DNA from: Phytopseudomonas straminea | GTDB lineage: Bacteria; Pseudomonadota; Gammaproteobacteria; Pseudomonadales; Pseudomonadaceae | Direction of reading: 5' to 3' | DNA length: 64,000 nt | NCBI RefSeq assembly: GCF_900112645.1 | Contig: NZ_FOMO01000004.1 | Span: 372,001 to 436,000 of the forward strand | Part shown: piece after piece, positions 55,238 to 64,000 of the stretch | How the letters are laid out: each line of letters opens with the position of its first letter | How positions within the stretch are numbered: the stretch's first letter is position 1 | The notes under the pieces: generated by a model | The model's input: only the letters and a program-made list of their open reading frames with translations | What the model was told of the DNA's origin: nothing | The model's database searches: none | Made by a program: the position numbers and the translations under genes

Positions 55238-55281
55238 GGGTTTCTAGCACTCTCAAAATTCTTAAAGTCCAGACACGCCAA

Positions 55282-55337
55282 CGCGGGAGCAAGCCCCCGC
55301 GCGGCGGATCACCCTGCCACACCGTAGCGTGACAGGG
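55282..55337 (-). other. two small hairpins in the dnaK-dnaJ gap
   Basis: GCGGG/CCCGC (near 55283-55300) and CCCTGcCAC/GTGaCAGGG (55312-55337) fold in the gap between dnaK and dnaJ. No U tract follows, so these are not obvious terminators; they could affect mRNA processing. Confidence 0.3.
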
Positions 55338-55360
55338 CGCAAACACAGGCAAGCCGGGGC

Positions 55361-57280
<1,920 letters not shown>

Positions 57281-57355
57281 TTCACTCTCCCGAAACTTTG
57301 AAATATCCGCCGCGTTGTCGTGACCGCTGCGGTAGCACTAATACGCTTGACTCAC

Positions 57356-57384
57356 TAAATGGGGTGTGGCCCGCCGATTTCAAG
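57356..57384 (-). promoter_or_regulatory. sigma32 (heat-shock) promoter of dnaK
   Basis: Minus strand: -35 CTTGAAA (57378-57384), a 13-nt spacer and -10 CCCCATTTA (57356-57364). This is essentially the sigma32 consensus. It overlaps the grpE stop codon (57380-57382). Confidence 0.9.
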
Positions 57385-57946
57385 CCTGCTCATCGATAGA
57401 TGGCGGCGCCTCGGCCGGGGCCTTACTGACCACGACCATGGCCGGACGCAGCAGGCGACCGTTGAGCAGGTAGCCCTTCTGGAAAACCTTGAGCACGCTG
57501 TTGGGCTCGACGTTGGTGCTTTCCTGCATGGCCATCGCCTGATGATGCTCCGGGTTGAACGGCGCACCATGAGGGTCAATGGCTTCCAGCTGGTGGCGCT
57601 TGAGGGTGTCGAGCAGCAACTTAAGCGTCAGCTCCATGCCCTCACGCACCGCCTTGATCGATTCGTCGTCGGCGCTGGACAACTCGAGACCACGTTCGAG
57701 ACTGTCGACCACCGGCAGCAGGTCGTTGGCAAATTTCTCGAGGGCGAACTTGTGCGCCTTCTCGACATCCTGTTCAGCGCGACGGCGCACGTTCTGCAGA
57801 TCGGCAGCCATGCGCAGCGACTGATCCTGCGCAGTCGCCAGTTGCTCTTCCAGCGCTTGCACGCGAGCAGCCAGGTCTTCGCTTGGCGCGGCGTCGTTCG
57901 CTTGCGCTTCGGAAGTCTGCGGATCCAGGTTCTGTTCGTCAGCCAT
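57380..57946 (-). CDS. grpE: nucleotide exchange factor GrpE
   Basis: The 188-residue cochaperone releases ADP from DnaK. It has a long N-terminal coiled coil (about 30-80) and a C-terminal beta domain ending MVVVSKAP. The acidic leading residues ([14 protein letters not shown]) are typical. GAGGAGA lies upstream. The stop codon is embedded in the dnaK promoter. Confidence 0.97.
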   Translation of the reverse strand: MADEQNLDPQTSEAQANDAAPSEDLAARVQALEEQLATAQDQSLRMAADLQNVRRRAEQDVEKAHKFALEKFANDLLPVVDSLERGLELSSADDESIKAVREGMELTLKLLLDTLKRHQLEAIDPHGAPFNPEHHQAMAMQESTNVEPNSVLKVFQKGYLLNGRLLRPAMVVVSKAPAEAPPSIDEQA

Positions 57947-57997
57947 GCATTTCTCCTCTGAATGATTCGACGAGCCTCAACTCGCGCGTCTGCCGCC

Positions 57998-58026
57998 TAT
58001 ATAAGGATGATTTGTAGGGTTTCAAG
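57998..58026 (-). promoter_or_regulatory. sigma32-like promoter of grpE
   Basis: Minus strand: CCCTTGAAA-type -35 (CTTGAAA, 58020-58026), a 13-nt spacer and -10 CCTTATATA (57998-58006), a good sigma32 match. It sits about 50 nt upstream of the grpE ATG. Confidence 0.75.
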
Positions 58027-58084
58027 GGCCACTACCACTTTCCGGCAGCCAGTCGTCAGCGTATTGCCACCTCATCGCAAACCA

Positions 58085-58100
58085 CTGTATAAATAACCAG
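58085..58100 (+). promoter_or_regulatory. LexA (SOS) box of recN
   Basis: CTGTATAAATAACCAG matches the gammaproteobacterial LexA consensus (CTGTATATATATACAG) at 13 of 16 positions, with the conserved CTGT and a CCAG instead of ACAG. It overlaps a TATAAAT-type -10 and lies 22 nt before the recN ATG. Confidence 0.7.
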
Positions 58101-58122
58101 AACAACCCTGAGAGGCCTCGCC

Positions 58123-59796
58123 ATGCTGGTGCACCTGTCCGTCCACAATTACGCCATCGTCGAACACCTGGATCTGGAACTGGACCGGGGCATGAGCGTC
58201 ATCAGCGGCGAAACCGGCGCCGGCAAGTCGATCATGCTCGACGCCCTCGGCCTGACTCTGGGCGATCGCGCCGACAGCGGCGTGGTTCGCCCAGGCGCCG
58301 ACAAGGCGGACATACTGGCCAGCTTCGACCTCGCCGACATCCCCGAAGCCCACGCCTGGCTCGCCGAGCGCGACCTGGATAACGACGGGCCGTGCATCCT
58401 GCGCCGGGTGATCACCGCCGAAGGCCGCTCGCGCGGTTACATCAACGGCACGCCCTGCCCGCTCGGCGACCTCAAGGCACTGGGCGAGCTGCTGATCGAC
58501 ATTCACAGCCAGCACGAGCACCAGTCGCTGCTCAAGACCGACACCCACCGCCGGCTGCTCGACGAATACGCCGGCGCCCAGGAGCTGGCCCGCCAGGTCC
58601 AGCTGGCCGCGCAGCGCTGGAAGCAGACCCGCAGTGAACTCGAACGCGTGACCTCCCAGGGCGACGAGCAGCGCGCCCGCCATCAGTTGCTCAGCTATCA
58701 GCTCGAAGAACTTGAGAACCTTGGTTTGGGTGACAACGAACTGGAGCAACTGGAGCAGGATCACAAGGCGCTGACCAATGCCGAGAGCCTGCTCAGCGCC
58801 TGCCGCCAGGTGATCGATCAGTGCAGCGAAAGCGATGCCGGCAACGTACTGTCGGTGCTCACTGCCAGCCTCAACCGCCTTAGCGGCCTGCAAGGCCAGC
58901 CGGGCGCCCTGAACGAAGCCACCAACCTGCTGGCCAGCGCGCAGATCCAGATCGAGGAAGCAGTGGGCGAGCTCAACCGTTTTCTCGACCACTTCGACGC
59001 CGACCCTGGGCGCCAGCAACAACTCGAAGAACGCCTGGACACCATCTATACCCTGGCGCGTAAACACCGCATCCACCCCAGCGAACTGCCCGCCATGCAG
59101 CAGCAGTTGTTCGACGAACTGGAAAGTCTCAATGCCGACGACCAGGCCGCCGAGCGCCTGGGCGAAGAGCTTGCCGCCTACGGTCGTCACTACCAGGAAA
59201 AGGCGGCCGAACTCAGCGCCAAGCGCCAGAAGGCCGCTAGCAAACTGGGCAAGGCGGTTGAAAAGGAAATGCAGACCCTGGGCATGCCAGGCGGACGCTT
59301 CAGTATTCAGCTGCAGCCCATCGAAGGCGGCGAGCCAAATGCCAATGGCCTGGAACAGGTCGAGTTTCTGGTCAGCGCCAACCCTGGGCAACCGATCAAG
59401 GCACTGGCCAAGGTCGCCTCGGGCGGTGAACTGTCGCGCATCAGCCTGGCCATCCAGGTGATCACCGCGCAAACCTCACGGGTTCCGACCCTGGTGTTCG
59501 ACGAGGTGGACGTGGGCATTGGCGGCCCGACCGCCGAAGTGGTCGGCCAGCTGTTGCGCCGCCTCGGCGAGCGCGGTCAGGTGCTGACCGTCACCCACCT
59601 GCCTCAGGTCGCCGCCCAGGGCCACCAGCACCTGTTCGTCCACAAGGTGCGTGGCAACAACGCCACCCGTACGGCGGTCAGCAAGCTCGGCGAAGCCCAG
59701 CGTATCGAGGAAGTCGCACGCATGTTGGGCGGCATCGATCTCACCGACGAATCCCTGGCTCACGCCCGTAAACTGGTCAGCAACGCCCAGAGCTGA
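58123..59796 (+). CDS. recN: DNA repair protein RecN
   Basis: The 557-residue SMC-like ATPase acts in double-strand break repair. Walker A is GETGAGKSIMLD near residue 30, a long coiled coil with repair-specific sequence spans about 150-370, and the C-terminal signature and Walker B are KVASGGELSRISLAIQV and LVFDEVDVGIGG. GAGAGG 7 nt upstream supports the ATG. It converges with fur across a terminator. Confidence 0.98.
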   Translation: MLVHLSVHNYAIVEHLDLELDRGMSVISGETGAGKSIMLDALGLTLGDRADSGVVRPGADKADILASFDLADIPEAHAWLAERDLDNDGPCILRRVITAEGRSRGYINGTPCPLGDLKALGELLIDIHSQHEHQSLLKTDTHRRLLDEYAGAQELARQVQLAAQRWKQTRSELERVTSQGDEQRARHQLLSYQLEELENLGLGDNELEQLEQDHKALTNAESLLSACRQVIDQCSESDAGNVLSVLTASLNRLSGLQGQPGALNEATNLLASAQIQIEEAVGELNRFLDHFDADPGRQQQLEERLDTIYTLARKHRIHPSELPAMQQQLFDELESLNADDQAAERLGEELAAYGRHYQEKAAELSAKRQKAASKLGKAVEKEMQTLGMPGGRFSIQLQPIEGGEPNANGLEQVEFLVSANPGQPIKALAKVASGGELSRISLAIQVITAQTSRVPTLVFDEVDVGIGGPTAEVVGQLLRRLGERGQVLTVTHLPQVAAQGHQHLFVHKVRGNNATRTAVSKLGEAQRIEEVARMLGGIDLTDESLAHARKLVSNAQS

Positions 59797-59837
59797 CGCC
59801 CCACAGACATCTGCAGAAAACATTTCCTGCAGGCATG

Positions 59838-59864
59838 AAAAAGGCGACCTAAGTCGCCTTTTTT
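59838..59864. terminator. bidirectional terminator between recN and fur
   Basis: AAGGCGAC-CTAA-GTCGCCTT flanked by A and T runs on either side. Confidence 0.9.
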
Positions 59865-59877
59865 GTCAACCGAACGC

Positions 59878-60285
59878 TTATTTAGCGGTACGGCGTACGT
59901 AAAGCACCAGATTGTGGTCCACCAGCTCGAAACCGTGCTCACGAACGATTTCCTTCTGGCGTTTCTCGATCTCGGCGTCGAAGAATTCGATCACGTCGCC
60001 GGAGTCCACGCACACCATGTGATCGTGGTGACCACCGTCAGCCAGCTCGAACACGGCATGGCCGCCATCGAAGTTATGGCGCACCACCAGGCCGGCCGCT
60101 TCGAACTGGGTCAGTACGCGGTAGACGGTCGCCAAACCGACATCCTCGCCCGCATCCATCAGCGACTTGTAGACATCTTCGGCGCTCATGTGACGCTGCT
60201 CGGCAGAGTCCAGCATCTGCAGGATTTTGACCCGTGGCAGGGTTACTTTCAGGCCAGCTTTGCGCAGTTCGCTATTTTCAACCAT
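59878..60285 (-). CDS. fur: ferric uptake regulator Fur
   Basis: The 135-residue iron-dependent repressor has the winged helix in the first 80 residues (DVGLATVYRVL) and metal ligands in GGHHDHMVCVDSGDVIEF. Only one Cys of the usual CxxC is present; Ser replaces the second, which I recall as normal in pseudomonads. It is divergent from bamE, the same arrangement (omlA-fur) as in P. aeruginosa, with about 96 nt between the starts. Confidence 0.98.
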   Translation of the reverse strand: MVENSELRKAGLKVTLPRVKILQMLDSAEQRHMSAEDVYKSLMDAGEDVGLATVYRVLTQFEAAGLVVRHNFDGGHAVFELADGGHHDHMVCVDSGDVIEFFDAEIEKRQKEIVREHGFELVDHNLVLYVRRTAK

Positions 60286-60381
60286 GGTCTGCTTTCTCGC
60301 GGAAGCGCTTCGCAGCTTCCCTTATTGCGGGTATGATCGGGGTTTACGTTGCCCAGCCAAGATAGTGGAAGACGCCCACCG

Positions 60382-60891
60382 ATGCAAAAAACCAGACTCC
60401 TGCTGACCAGCCTCACCTTCATGGGGCTCATCGCACTCGCCGGTTGCTCATTCCCCGGGGTTTATAAAATCGACATCCAACAGGGCAATGTCGTCACGCA
60501 GGACATGATAGACCAGTTGCGCCCCGGAATGACCCGGCGCCAAGTGCGGTTTATCATGGGTAACCCACTGATCACGGATACCTTCCACGCCAACCGCTGG
60601 GATTATCTGTACAGCATGCAGGCCGGCGGCAGCCAGCGTCAGCAGGAGCGTGTAACGCTCAACTTCGACGGCAACGACCAGTTGGTCAGCCTGTCCGGCG
60701 ACTTCATGCCAGGCACCAGCCGCGACGACCAGATTCTCGGCCGCGATGGCGCCCCGACACAGGCACCGACTCAGCAACAAGATGAGCCAGCCGCACCAGG
60801 CTCGGTACTCGAGCAGATCCAGCGTGACGTCGACAACGTCGAAACCGTACCGGTACCGACACCGGAACCGCTGGAAACCTCGCCGCAGTGA
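60382..60891 (+). CDS. bamE: outer membrane protein assembly factor BamE (OmlA)
   Basis: The 169-residue lipoprotein has signal peptide and lipobox LAGC, then the BamE core ([21 protein letters not shown] and NRWDYLYSM) to about residue 110 and a Pro/Gln-rich tail. It supports BamA folding of outer membrane proteins. The ATG at 60382 (MQKTRLLL) begins the signal peptide; an upstream in-frame ATG at 60349 would add a non-signal segment. Confidence 0.96.
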   Translation: MQKTRLLLTSLTFMGLIALAGCSFPGVYKIDIQQGNVVTQDMIDQLRPGMTRRQVRFIMGNPLITDTFHANRWDYLYSMQAGGSQRQQERVTLNFDGNDQLVSLSGDFMPGTSRDDQILGRDGAPTQAPTQQQDEPAAPGSVLEQIQRDVDNVETVPVPTPEPLETSPQ

Positions 60892-60911
60892 GCTCGCGAG
60901 CAGCGCACAAC

Positions 60912-60941
60912 GAAAAGCCCCGGCAAATGCCGGGGCTTTTC
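60912..60941. terminator. bidirectional terminator between bamE and rnfH
   Basis: GAAAAGCCCCGGC and GCCGGGGCTTTTC pair around AAAT, with T runs usable on both strands. Confidence 0.9.
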
Positions 60942-60965
60942 ATTACCGCCTGGAAATCTGGAAGC

Positions 60966-61286
60966 TCAACGCTGGTCAGCATTCCTCGCCCGCTCAGCGG
61001 CCTGGGCGGCGCGGCGTTTGCGCACCTCTTTCGGATCAGCGAGCAGAGGCCGGTAGATTTCCACACGATCGCCCTCCTCCAGACGCTGCGTCTCGGGCGA
61101 CGTAACGATCTTGCCGAATATTCCCAGTGGCGCCGCAGCCAGATCCAGCCCGGCAAAGTGCGCCTGCAAGCCGGATTGCAAGGCGGCCTCGCGCACCGTG
61201 GCGCCGACAGGCAAACGCAGACTGATCAACATCTGCCGATCCGGCGCGGCGAAAACCACCTCCACCGACAACTGATTACTGACCAT
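60966..61286 (-). CDS. RnfH/RatB family protein
   Basis: The 106-residue protein has a ubiquitin-like fold (SVEVVFAAPDRQMLISLRLP, RLEEGDRVEIYRPL) and a basic tail (KEVRKRRAAQAAERARNADQR). Its role is not settled; the E. coli homologue RatB is next to RatA. The ATG at 61286 overlaps the ratA stop by 11 nt, so the two are coupled. Confidence 0.92.
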   Translation of the reverse strand: MVSNQLSVEVVFAAPDRQMLISLRLPVGATVREAALQSGLQAHFAGLDLAAAPLGIFGKIVTSPETQRLEEGDRVEIYRPLLADPKEVRKRRAAQAAERARNADQR

Positions 61287-61713
61287 GCAGTTCCTTGGCC
61301 CGCTGGCAGAAGGCGTCGACCATGGTGTTGGCCGCCTGATTGAACAGCGGGCCGAGGGTTGCGCGCATGATCGGGCCGGCGTAGTCAAAGGTCAGGTCCA
61401 GGCTGATTTTACAGGCCTTGTCGCCCAATGCCTTGAAGGTCCACTGACCGTGCAGATGCTCGAACGGGCCATCTTCCAGGTTCAGCTCGATGGACTGCCC
61501 CGGCACCAGCACATTGCGCGTGGTGAAGCGCTGGCTCAAACCAGCCTTGGCCACTTCCAGGCTGGCGACCATGTGCGTATCGCTGGCCTCGACGACCTCG
61601 CTTGACGCACACCAGGGCAGGAACTCGGGATAGCGCTCAACATCATTGACCAGGTCGTAGAGAGCCTGGGCCGGATACGGAAGCAAGGCCGAGCGCTGGA
61701 TGTGAGTACTCAT
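61276..61713 (-). CDS. ratA: RatA-type START-domain protein
   Basis: The 145-residue protein has the START/polyketide cyclase fold (PYPAQALYDLVNDVERYPEFLPWC at the N-terminus). In E. coli RatA is reported to bind 50S subunits and block 70S formation; homologues also resemble the eukaryotic coenzyme Q-binding Coq10 family, so either role is possible. Paired with rnfH but with no dedicated antitoxin gene beside it. Its leader RNA could fold into competing hairpins. Confidence 0.92.
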   Translation of the reverse strand: MSTHIQRSALLPYPAQALYDLVNDVERYPEFLPWCASSEVVEASDTHMVASLEVAKAGLSQRFTTRNVLVPGQSIELNLEDGPFEHLHGQWTFKALGDKACKISLDLTFDYAGPIMRATLGPLFNQAANTMVDAFCQRAKELHGQ

Positions 61714-61737
61714 AACGATTGAATTTCCACGGTTGAC

Positions 61738-61795
61738 GACATCGCAGCAGCGCGATGTCTCGGGCTGATGCTCTTACTAAAGACATCAACCCGAG
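61738..61795 (-). other. structured leader of ratA with competing hairpins
   Basis: GACATC at 61738-61743, GATGTC at 61754-61759 and GACATC at 61782-61787 permit two mutually exclusive helices. One is GACATCGC (61738-61745) with GCGATGTC (61752-61759). The other is CTCGGG-TGATG (61759-61770) with CATCA-CCCGAG (61784-61795). The layout is like an attenuator. Confidence 0.4.
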
Positions 61796-61899
61796 GCGAG
61801 TATCCCAATATTGTCGGGGATTCGCCTTGAGGGCTCAAGCGGACAGCTGCCGCAGTGCTTTTAGCACGCGCACGCATGGCGCACCGTCACATGACTCCC

Positions 61900-61905
61900 T
61901 ATAAT
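61900..61905 (+). promoter_or_regulatory. smpB -10 element
   Basis: A perfect TATAAT (61900-61905) only 9 nt before the smpB ATG. No convincing -35 lies 17 nt upstream. Expected transcription start is near 61912, which leaves almost no 5' leader. Confidence 0.6.
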
Positions 61906-61914
61906 GCGCCGCCT

Positions 61915-62397
61915 ATGGCTAAACAAAAGAAACATCCGCAAGGCAGCATCGCCCAGAACAAGAAGGCGATGCACGACTATTTCGTGGAGTCCCGCTTCGA
62001 GGCCGGCCTGGCGCTGGCCGGCTGGGAAGTGAAGAGCCTGCGTGCCGGCAAGGCTCAATTGGTCGACAGTTACGTCCTGCTCAAGGACGACGAAGCCTGG
62101 CTGATGGGCTGCCACATCACGCCGCTGAAAACCGCCAGCACCCACGTCATCGCCGATCCGACGCGCACGCGCAAGCTGTTGCTCAATCGTCGCGAGCTGG
62201 AAAAGCTGTTCGGCGCCGTGCAGCAGAAGGGCCACACCTGCGTGGCGCTGTCTCTGTACTGGAAACAGCATCTGGTCAAATGCGAAATCGCCCTGGCCAA
62301 GGGCAAGAAGGATTTCGACAAGCGCCACACCGAGAAAGAGCGCGACGCCGATCGCGAAGTGCAGCGCGCCATGCGCAGCAAGGGCAAGGACGAGTAA
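61915..62397 (+). CDS. smpB: SsrA-binding protein SmpB
   Basis: The 160-residue protein delivers tmRNA to stalled ribosomes. The OB fold (about 15-125) includes [19 protein letters not shown], and the basic C-terminal tail ([15 protein letters not shown]) folds into the empty mRNA channel. The ATG at 61915 is the known N-terminus ([11 protein letters not shown]). No ribosome site is seen upstream. The tmRNA gene itself is not in this window. Confidence 0.97.
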   Translation: MAKQKKHPQGSIAQNKKAMHDYFVESRFEAGLALAGWEVKSLRAGKAQLVDSYVLLKDDEAWLMGCHITPLKTASTHVIADPTRTRKLLLNRRELEKLFGAVQQKGHTCVALSLYWKQHLVKCEIALAKGKKDFDKRHTEKERDADREVQRAMRSKGKDE

Positions 62398-62400
62398 GCA

Positions 62401-62424
62401 CTGCGGTTCGATAGCGAACCGCAG
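62401..62424. terminator. hairpin between smpB and lldR
   Basis: CTGCGGTTCG-ATAG-CGAACCGCAG, a perfect 10-bp stem between the two convergent genes. There is no U tract on either side, so it may act as a weak terminator or as a block to 3' decay. Confidence 0.5.
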
Positions 62425-62475
62425 CGCGCTCCAACCCCTTACATCTCGCCTTTCCAGGCAACTCCGACCGACTGA

Positions 62476-63243
62476 CTACAGCCCCTGGCGCCGTTGCGCA
62501 CGCTGCTCACGGGCTTCCTGCTGAACAACGTCCGCCAAGACCTCCTGCACATAATCGATATGCTGATTGGACAGCGCCCGCGCATCCTCGGCACGACCCT
62601 GCATGATCGCCTCGTATAGAGCACGATGCTGGGCGTTAAGCATGCCGCGGGTCTCGCCGCGCAGGGCATACATGCCACCGATGTTGGTGACCACGTTGCG
62701 CTTGAGCAGATCGAACAGACCGCGAATGGTGTGCAGTAGCACAGCGTTATGGCTGGCCTCGGCGATGGCCAGGTGGAAATTGGCGTCCGCCACACCCTCC
62801 TCGGCACGGGTCACCTCACCTGCGCGGCCGTAGCAATCCTGTAGCCGCTCAAAGGCTTCAGTGAGACGCCGGCGATCCACATCGGTAGCGCGCAGTGCCG
62901 CGTAATAGGCGCAGGAGCCTTCCAGGGTATGGCGAAATTCGAGCAGGTCGCGCTGGGCGTCGGCGCTGCTTTCCAGCAGGTGCATCAGCGGGTCGCTAAA
63001 GGTCGAGCCAAGGTTCTCGCATACATATGTACCGCCGCCCTGACGGCTGCTGAGCAACCCCTTGGTCGCCAGCTTCTGGATAGCCTCACGCAACGAAGGC
63101 CGTGACACACCGAACTGTTCGGCGAGCACCCGCTCGGCTGGCAGGCGCTCACCGGCCTTGAGCGTGCCTTCGAGGATCATTGCTTCCAGGCGCTCGACGA
63201 TATCGTCGGACAGACGCCTTTGGCGCAGCGGACCGAAATTCAT
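62476..63243 (-). CDS. lldR: FadR/GntR-family lactate regulator LldR
   Basis: The 255-residue regulator has an N-terminal winged helix (SDDIVERLEAMILEG ... FGVSRPSLREAIQKL, about 12-75) and a FadR-type all-helical C-terminal ligand domain. It diverges from the lactate permease gene and represses the lactate utilisation genes until lactate binds. The ATG at 63243 (MNFGPLRQRRLSDD) is favoured over one 7 codons upstream. Confidence 0.93.
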   Translation of the reverse strand: MNFGPLRQRRLSDDIVERLEAMILEGTLKAGERLPAERVLAEQFGVSRPSLREAIQKLATKGLLSSRQGGGTYVCENLGSTFSDPLMHLLESSADAQRDLLEFRHTLEGSCAYYAALRATDVDRRRLTEAFERLQDCYGRAGEVTRAEEGVADANFHLAIAEASHNAVLLHTIRGLFDLLKRNVVTNIGGMYALRGETRGMLNAQHRALYEAIMQGRAEDARALSNQHIDYVQEVLADVVQQEAREQRAQRRQGL

Positions 63244-63384
63244 TGCTTCAACATCCCACACCACCCCGAAAACGGCGCCAGATCGCCTGGCGGCCGAAAA
63301 TCCATGCAGCCTACCCAGTGACCTCTATCGCCACAAGCACGGCTCCCTTCACCACTCCTCAGACCAAAGTCGAAACAGCGCAAA

Positions 63385-63414
63385 TTGACGCACCCGAGCA
63401 AAAGAAATTATTCT
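63385..63414 (+). promoter_or_regulatory. candidate lldP promoter
   Basis: -35 TTGACG (63385-63390), an 18-nt spacer and -10 TATTCT (63409-63414). Transcription would begin near 63421, just before the LldR palindrome. Confidence 0.55.
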
Positions 63415-63432
63415 GGCGCTTGCCACTTGTAA

Positions 63433-63447
63433 ATTGGTCTTACCAAT
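63433..63447 (+). promoter_or_regulatory. LldR operator
   Basis: ATTGGT-CTT-ACCAAT is a perfect palindrome and matches the LldR/FadR-family half sites (TTGGT/ACCAA). It is placed just after the candidate lldP start of transcription, a position suited to repression. A further AGACCAA half site occurs near 63360. Confidence 0.8.
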
Positions 63448-63539
63448 AATAACAACCCGTTCGCAAAACTGCTCTGCATTCGGTGAATCACCAGCAGCTC
63501 GCGATCAGGCGATACCAACAACAATCAGCGAGCCTCCCC

Positions 63540-64000
63540 ATGCAAACATGGCAACAGTTCTACACACCGCTCGGCAGCCTTGGCCTGTCCGCACTAGCGG
63601 CCGTGATCCCCATCGTTTTCTTCTTTCTCGCCCTCGCCGTATTCCGCCTCAAGGGGCATTTAGCGGGTAGCATCACTCTGGCGCTGTCGATCATCATCGC
63701 CATCGCTGCCTTCGGCATGCCGGTGGACATGGCCCTGGCCGCCGCCGGCTATGGCTTCGCCTACGGCCTGTGGCCGATCGCCTGGATCATCGTCGCGGCA
63801 GTGTTCCTCTACAAACTGACCGTCAAGAGCGGCCAGTTCGAAGTCATCCGCAGCTCGGTGCTTTCGATCACCGATGACCAGCGCCTGCAGGTACTGCTGA
63901 TCGGCTTCTCGTTCGGTGCTTTCCTGGAAGGCGCAGCGGGCTTCGGCGCACCGGTGGCAATCACCGCCGCCCTACTCGTCGGCCTTGGTTTCAACCCGCT
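63540..64000 (+). CDS. lldP: L-lactate permease LldP, N-terminal part
   Basis: The first 153 residues of an inner membrane lactate permease are visible; the gene runs off the right edge. It begins [19 protein letters not shown], continues with four or more hydrophobic segments, and contains the family segment [21 protein letters not shown]. It should import L-lactate (and perhaps D-lactate and glycolate). It diverges from lldR with a 296-nt region that holds the promoter and operator. Confidence 0.93.
   Translation, partial: MQTWQQFYTPLGSLGLSALAAVIPIVFFFLALAVFRLKGHLAGSITLALSIIIAIAAFGMPVDMALAAAGYGFAYGLWPIAWIIVAAVFLYKLTVKSGQFEVIRSSVLSITDDQRLQVLLIGFSFGAFLEGAAGFGAPVAITAALLVGLGFNP

Noticed and set aside
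59878..60285. Fur lacking the second Cys of its zinc site as a broken gene
   Set aside because: Pseudomonad Fur normally has this form; the regulatory iron site residues are present.
61276..61713. RatA-RnfH pair as a toxin-antitoxin system
   Set aside because: The name is historical; RnfH is not an established antitoxin and the pair is a conserved housekeeping neighbourhood of smpB.
61915..63243. smpB region as a phage integration site
   Set aside because: smpB and ssrA neighbourhoods often hold prophages, but here the gene is followed directly by lldR with no integrase, no tmRNA gene and no direct repeats.

Overview
The window is a chromosomal segment of a high-GC gammaproteobacterium, almost certainly a Pseudomonas (sensu lato) and perhaps of the P. 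mendocina/alcaligenes side of the genus. The genus call rests on gene order: argJ-secA-M23 peptidase-dciA-lpxC-dcw cluster-rnpB-rsmI-lpoA-yraN-gmhA/diaA-dolP, and then pnp-rpsO-truB-rbfA-infB-nusA-rimP-tRNAs-secG-tpiA-glmM-folP-ftsH-rlmE-yhbY-greA-carB-carA-dapB-dnaJ-dnaK-grpE-recN-fur-bamE-rnfH-ratA-smpB-lldR-lldP. As I recall the P. aeruginosa PAO1 map, these are the PA4400-PA4426 and PA4740-PA4770 blocks, joined here near 31.1 kb.

Layout. 0-3.3 kb: a cut-off AEC-type transporter, a Nudix/ThiE fusion, a GST-like protein and argJ. 3.3-3.6 kb: a gene-free stretch with a terminator-like hairpin and a structured palindromic element. 3.6-9.1 kb: secA, an M23 peptidase, dciA and lpxC. 9.2-26.0 kb: the complete division and cell wall cluster on the minus strand from mraZ to ftsZ, genes mostly overlapping by 1-11 nt, with a sigma70 promoter and MraZ-type GTGG repeats upstream of mraZ. 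26.3-31.1 kb: rnpB and rsmI, then the plus-strand lpoA-yraN-gmhA/diaA-dolP group (outer-membrane and murein upkeep). 31.1-31.9 kb: a carbon-nitrogen hydrolase gene broken by an in-frame amber codon, sitting at the synteny junction. 32-41 kb: the translation/RNA operon rimP-nusA-infB-rbfA-truB-rpsO-pnp, preceded by a degenerate initiator-tRNA-like gene and a normal tRNA-Leu(GAG). 41-46.5 kb: secG, tpiA, glmM, folP, ftsH. 46.6-53 kb: rlmE, yhbY, a DUF4149 protein, greA, carB, carA. 53-58 kb: dapB and the heat-shock genes dnaJ-dnaK-grpE with two good sigma32-type promoters. 58-64 kb: recN (LexA-like box), fur/bamE, rnfH-ratA, smpB, and lldR diverging from lldP (cut by the window end) with a clear LldR-type operator.

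The window is overwhelmingly housekeeping. I found no CRISPR array, insertion sequence, prophage or defence island and no evident new multi-gene system. The items most worth a second look are small: the degenerate initiator tRNA with intact promoter and terminator, tandem terminators in front of rimP-nusA, the amber-interrupted hydrolase at a rearrangement junction, the palindromic element near 3.5 kb, competing RNA hairpins between ratA and smpB, and a probable leaderless smpB mRNA. All calls come from reading the sequence; no database search was run.
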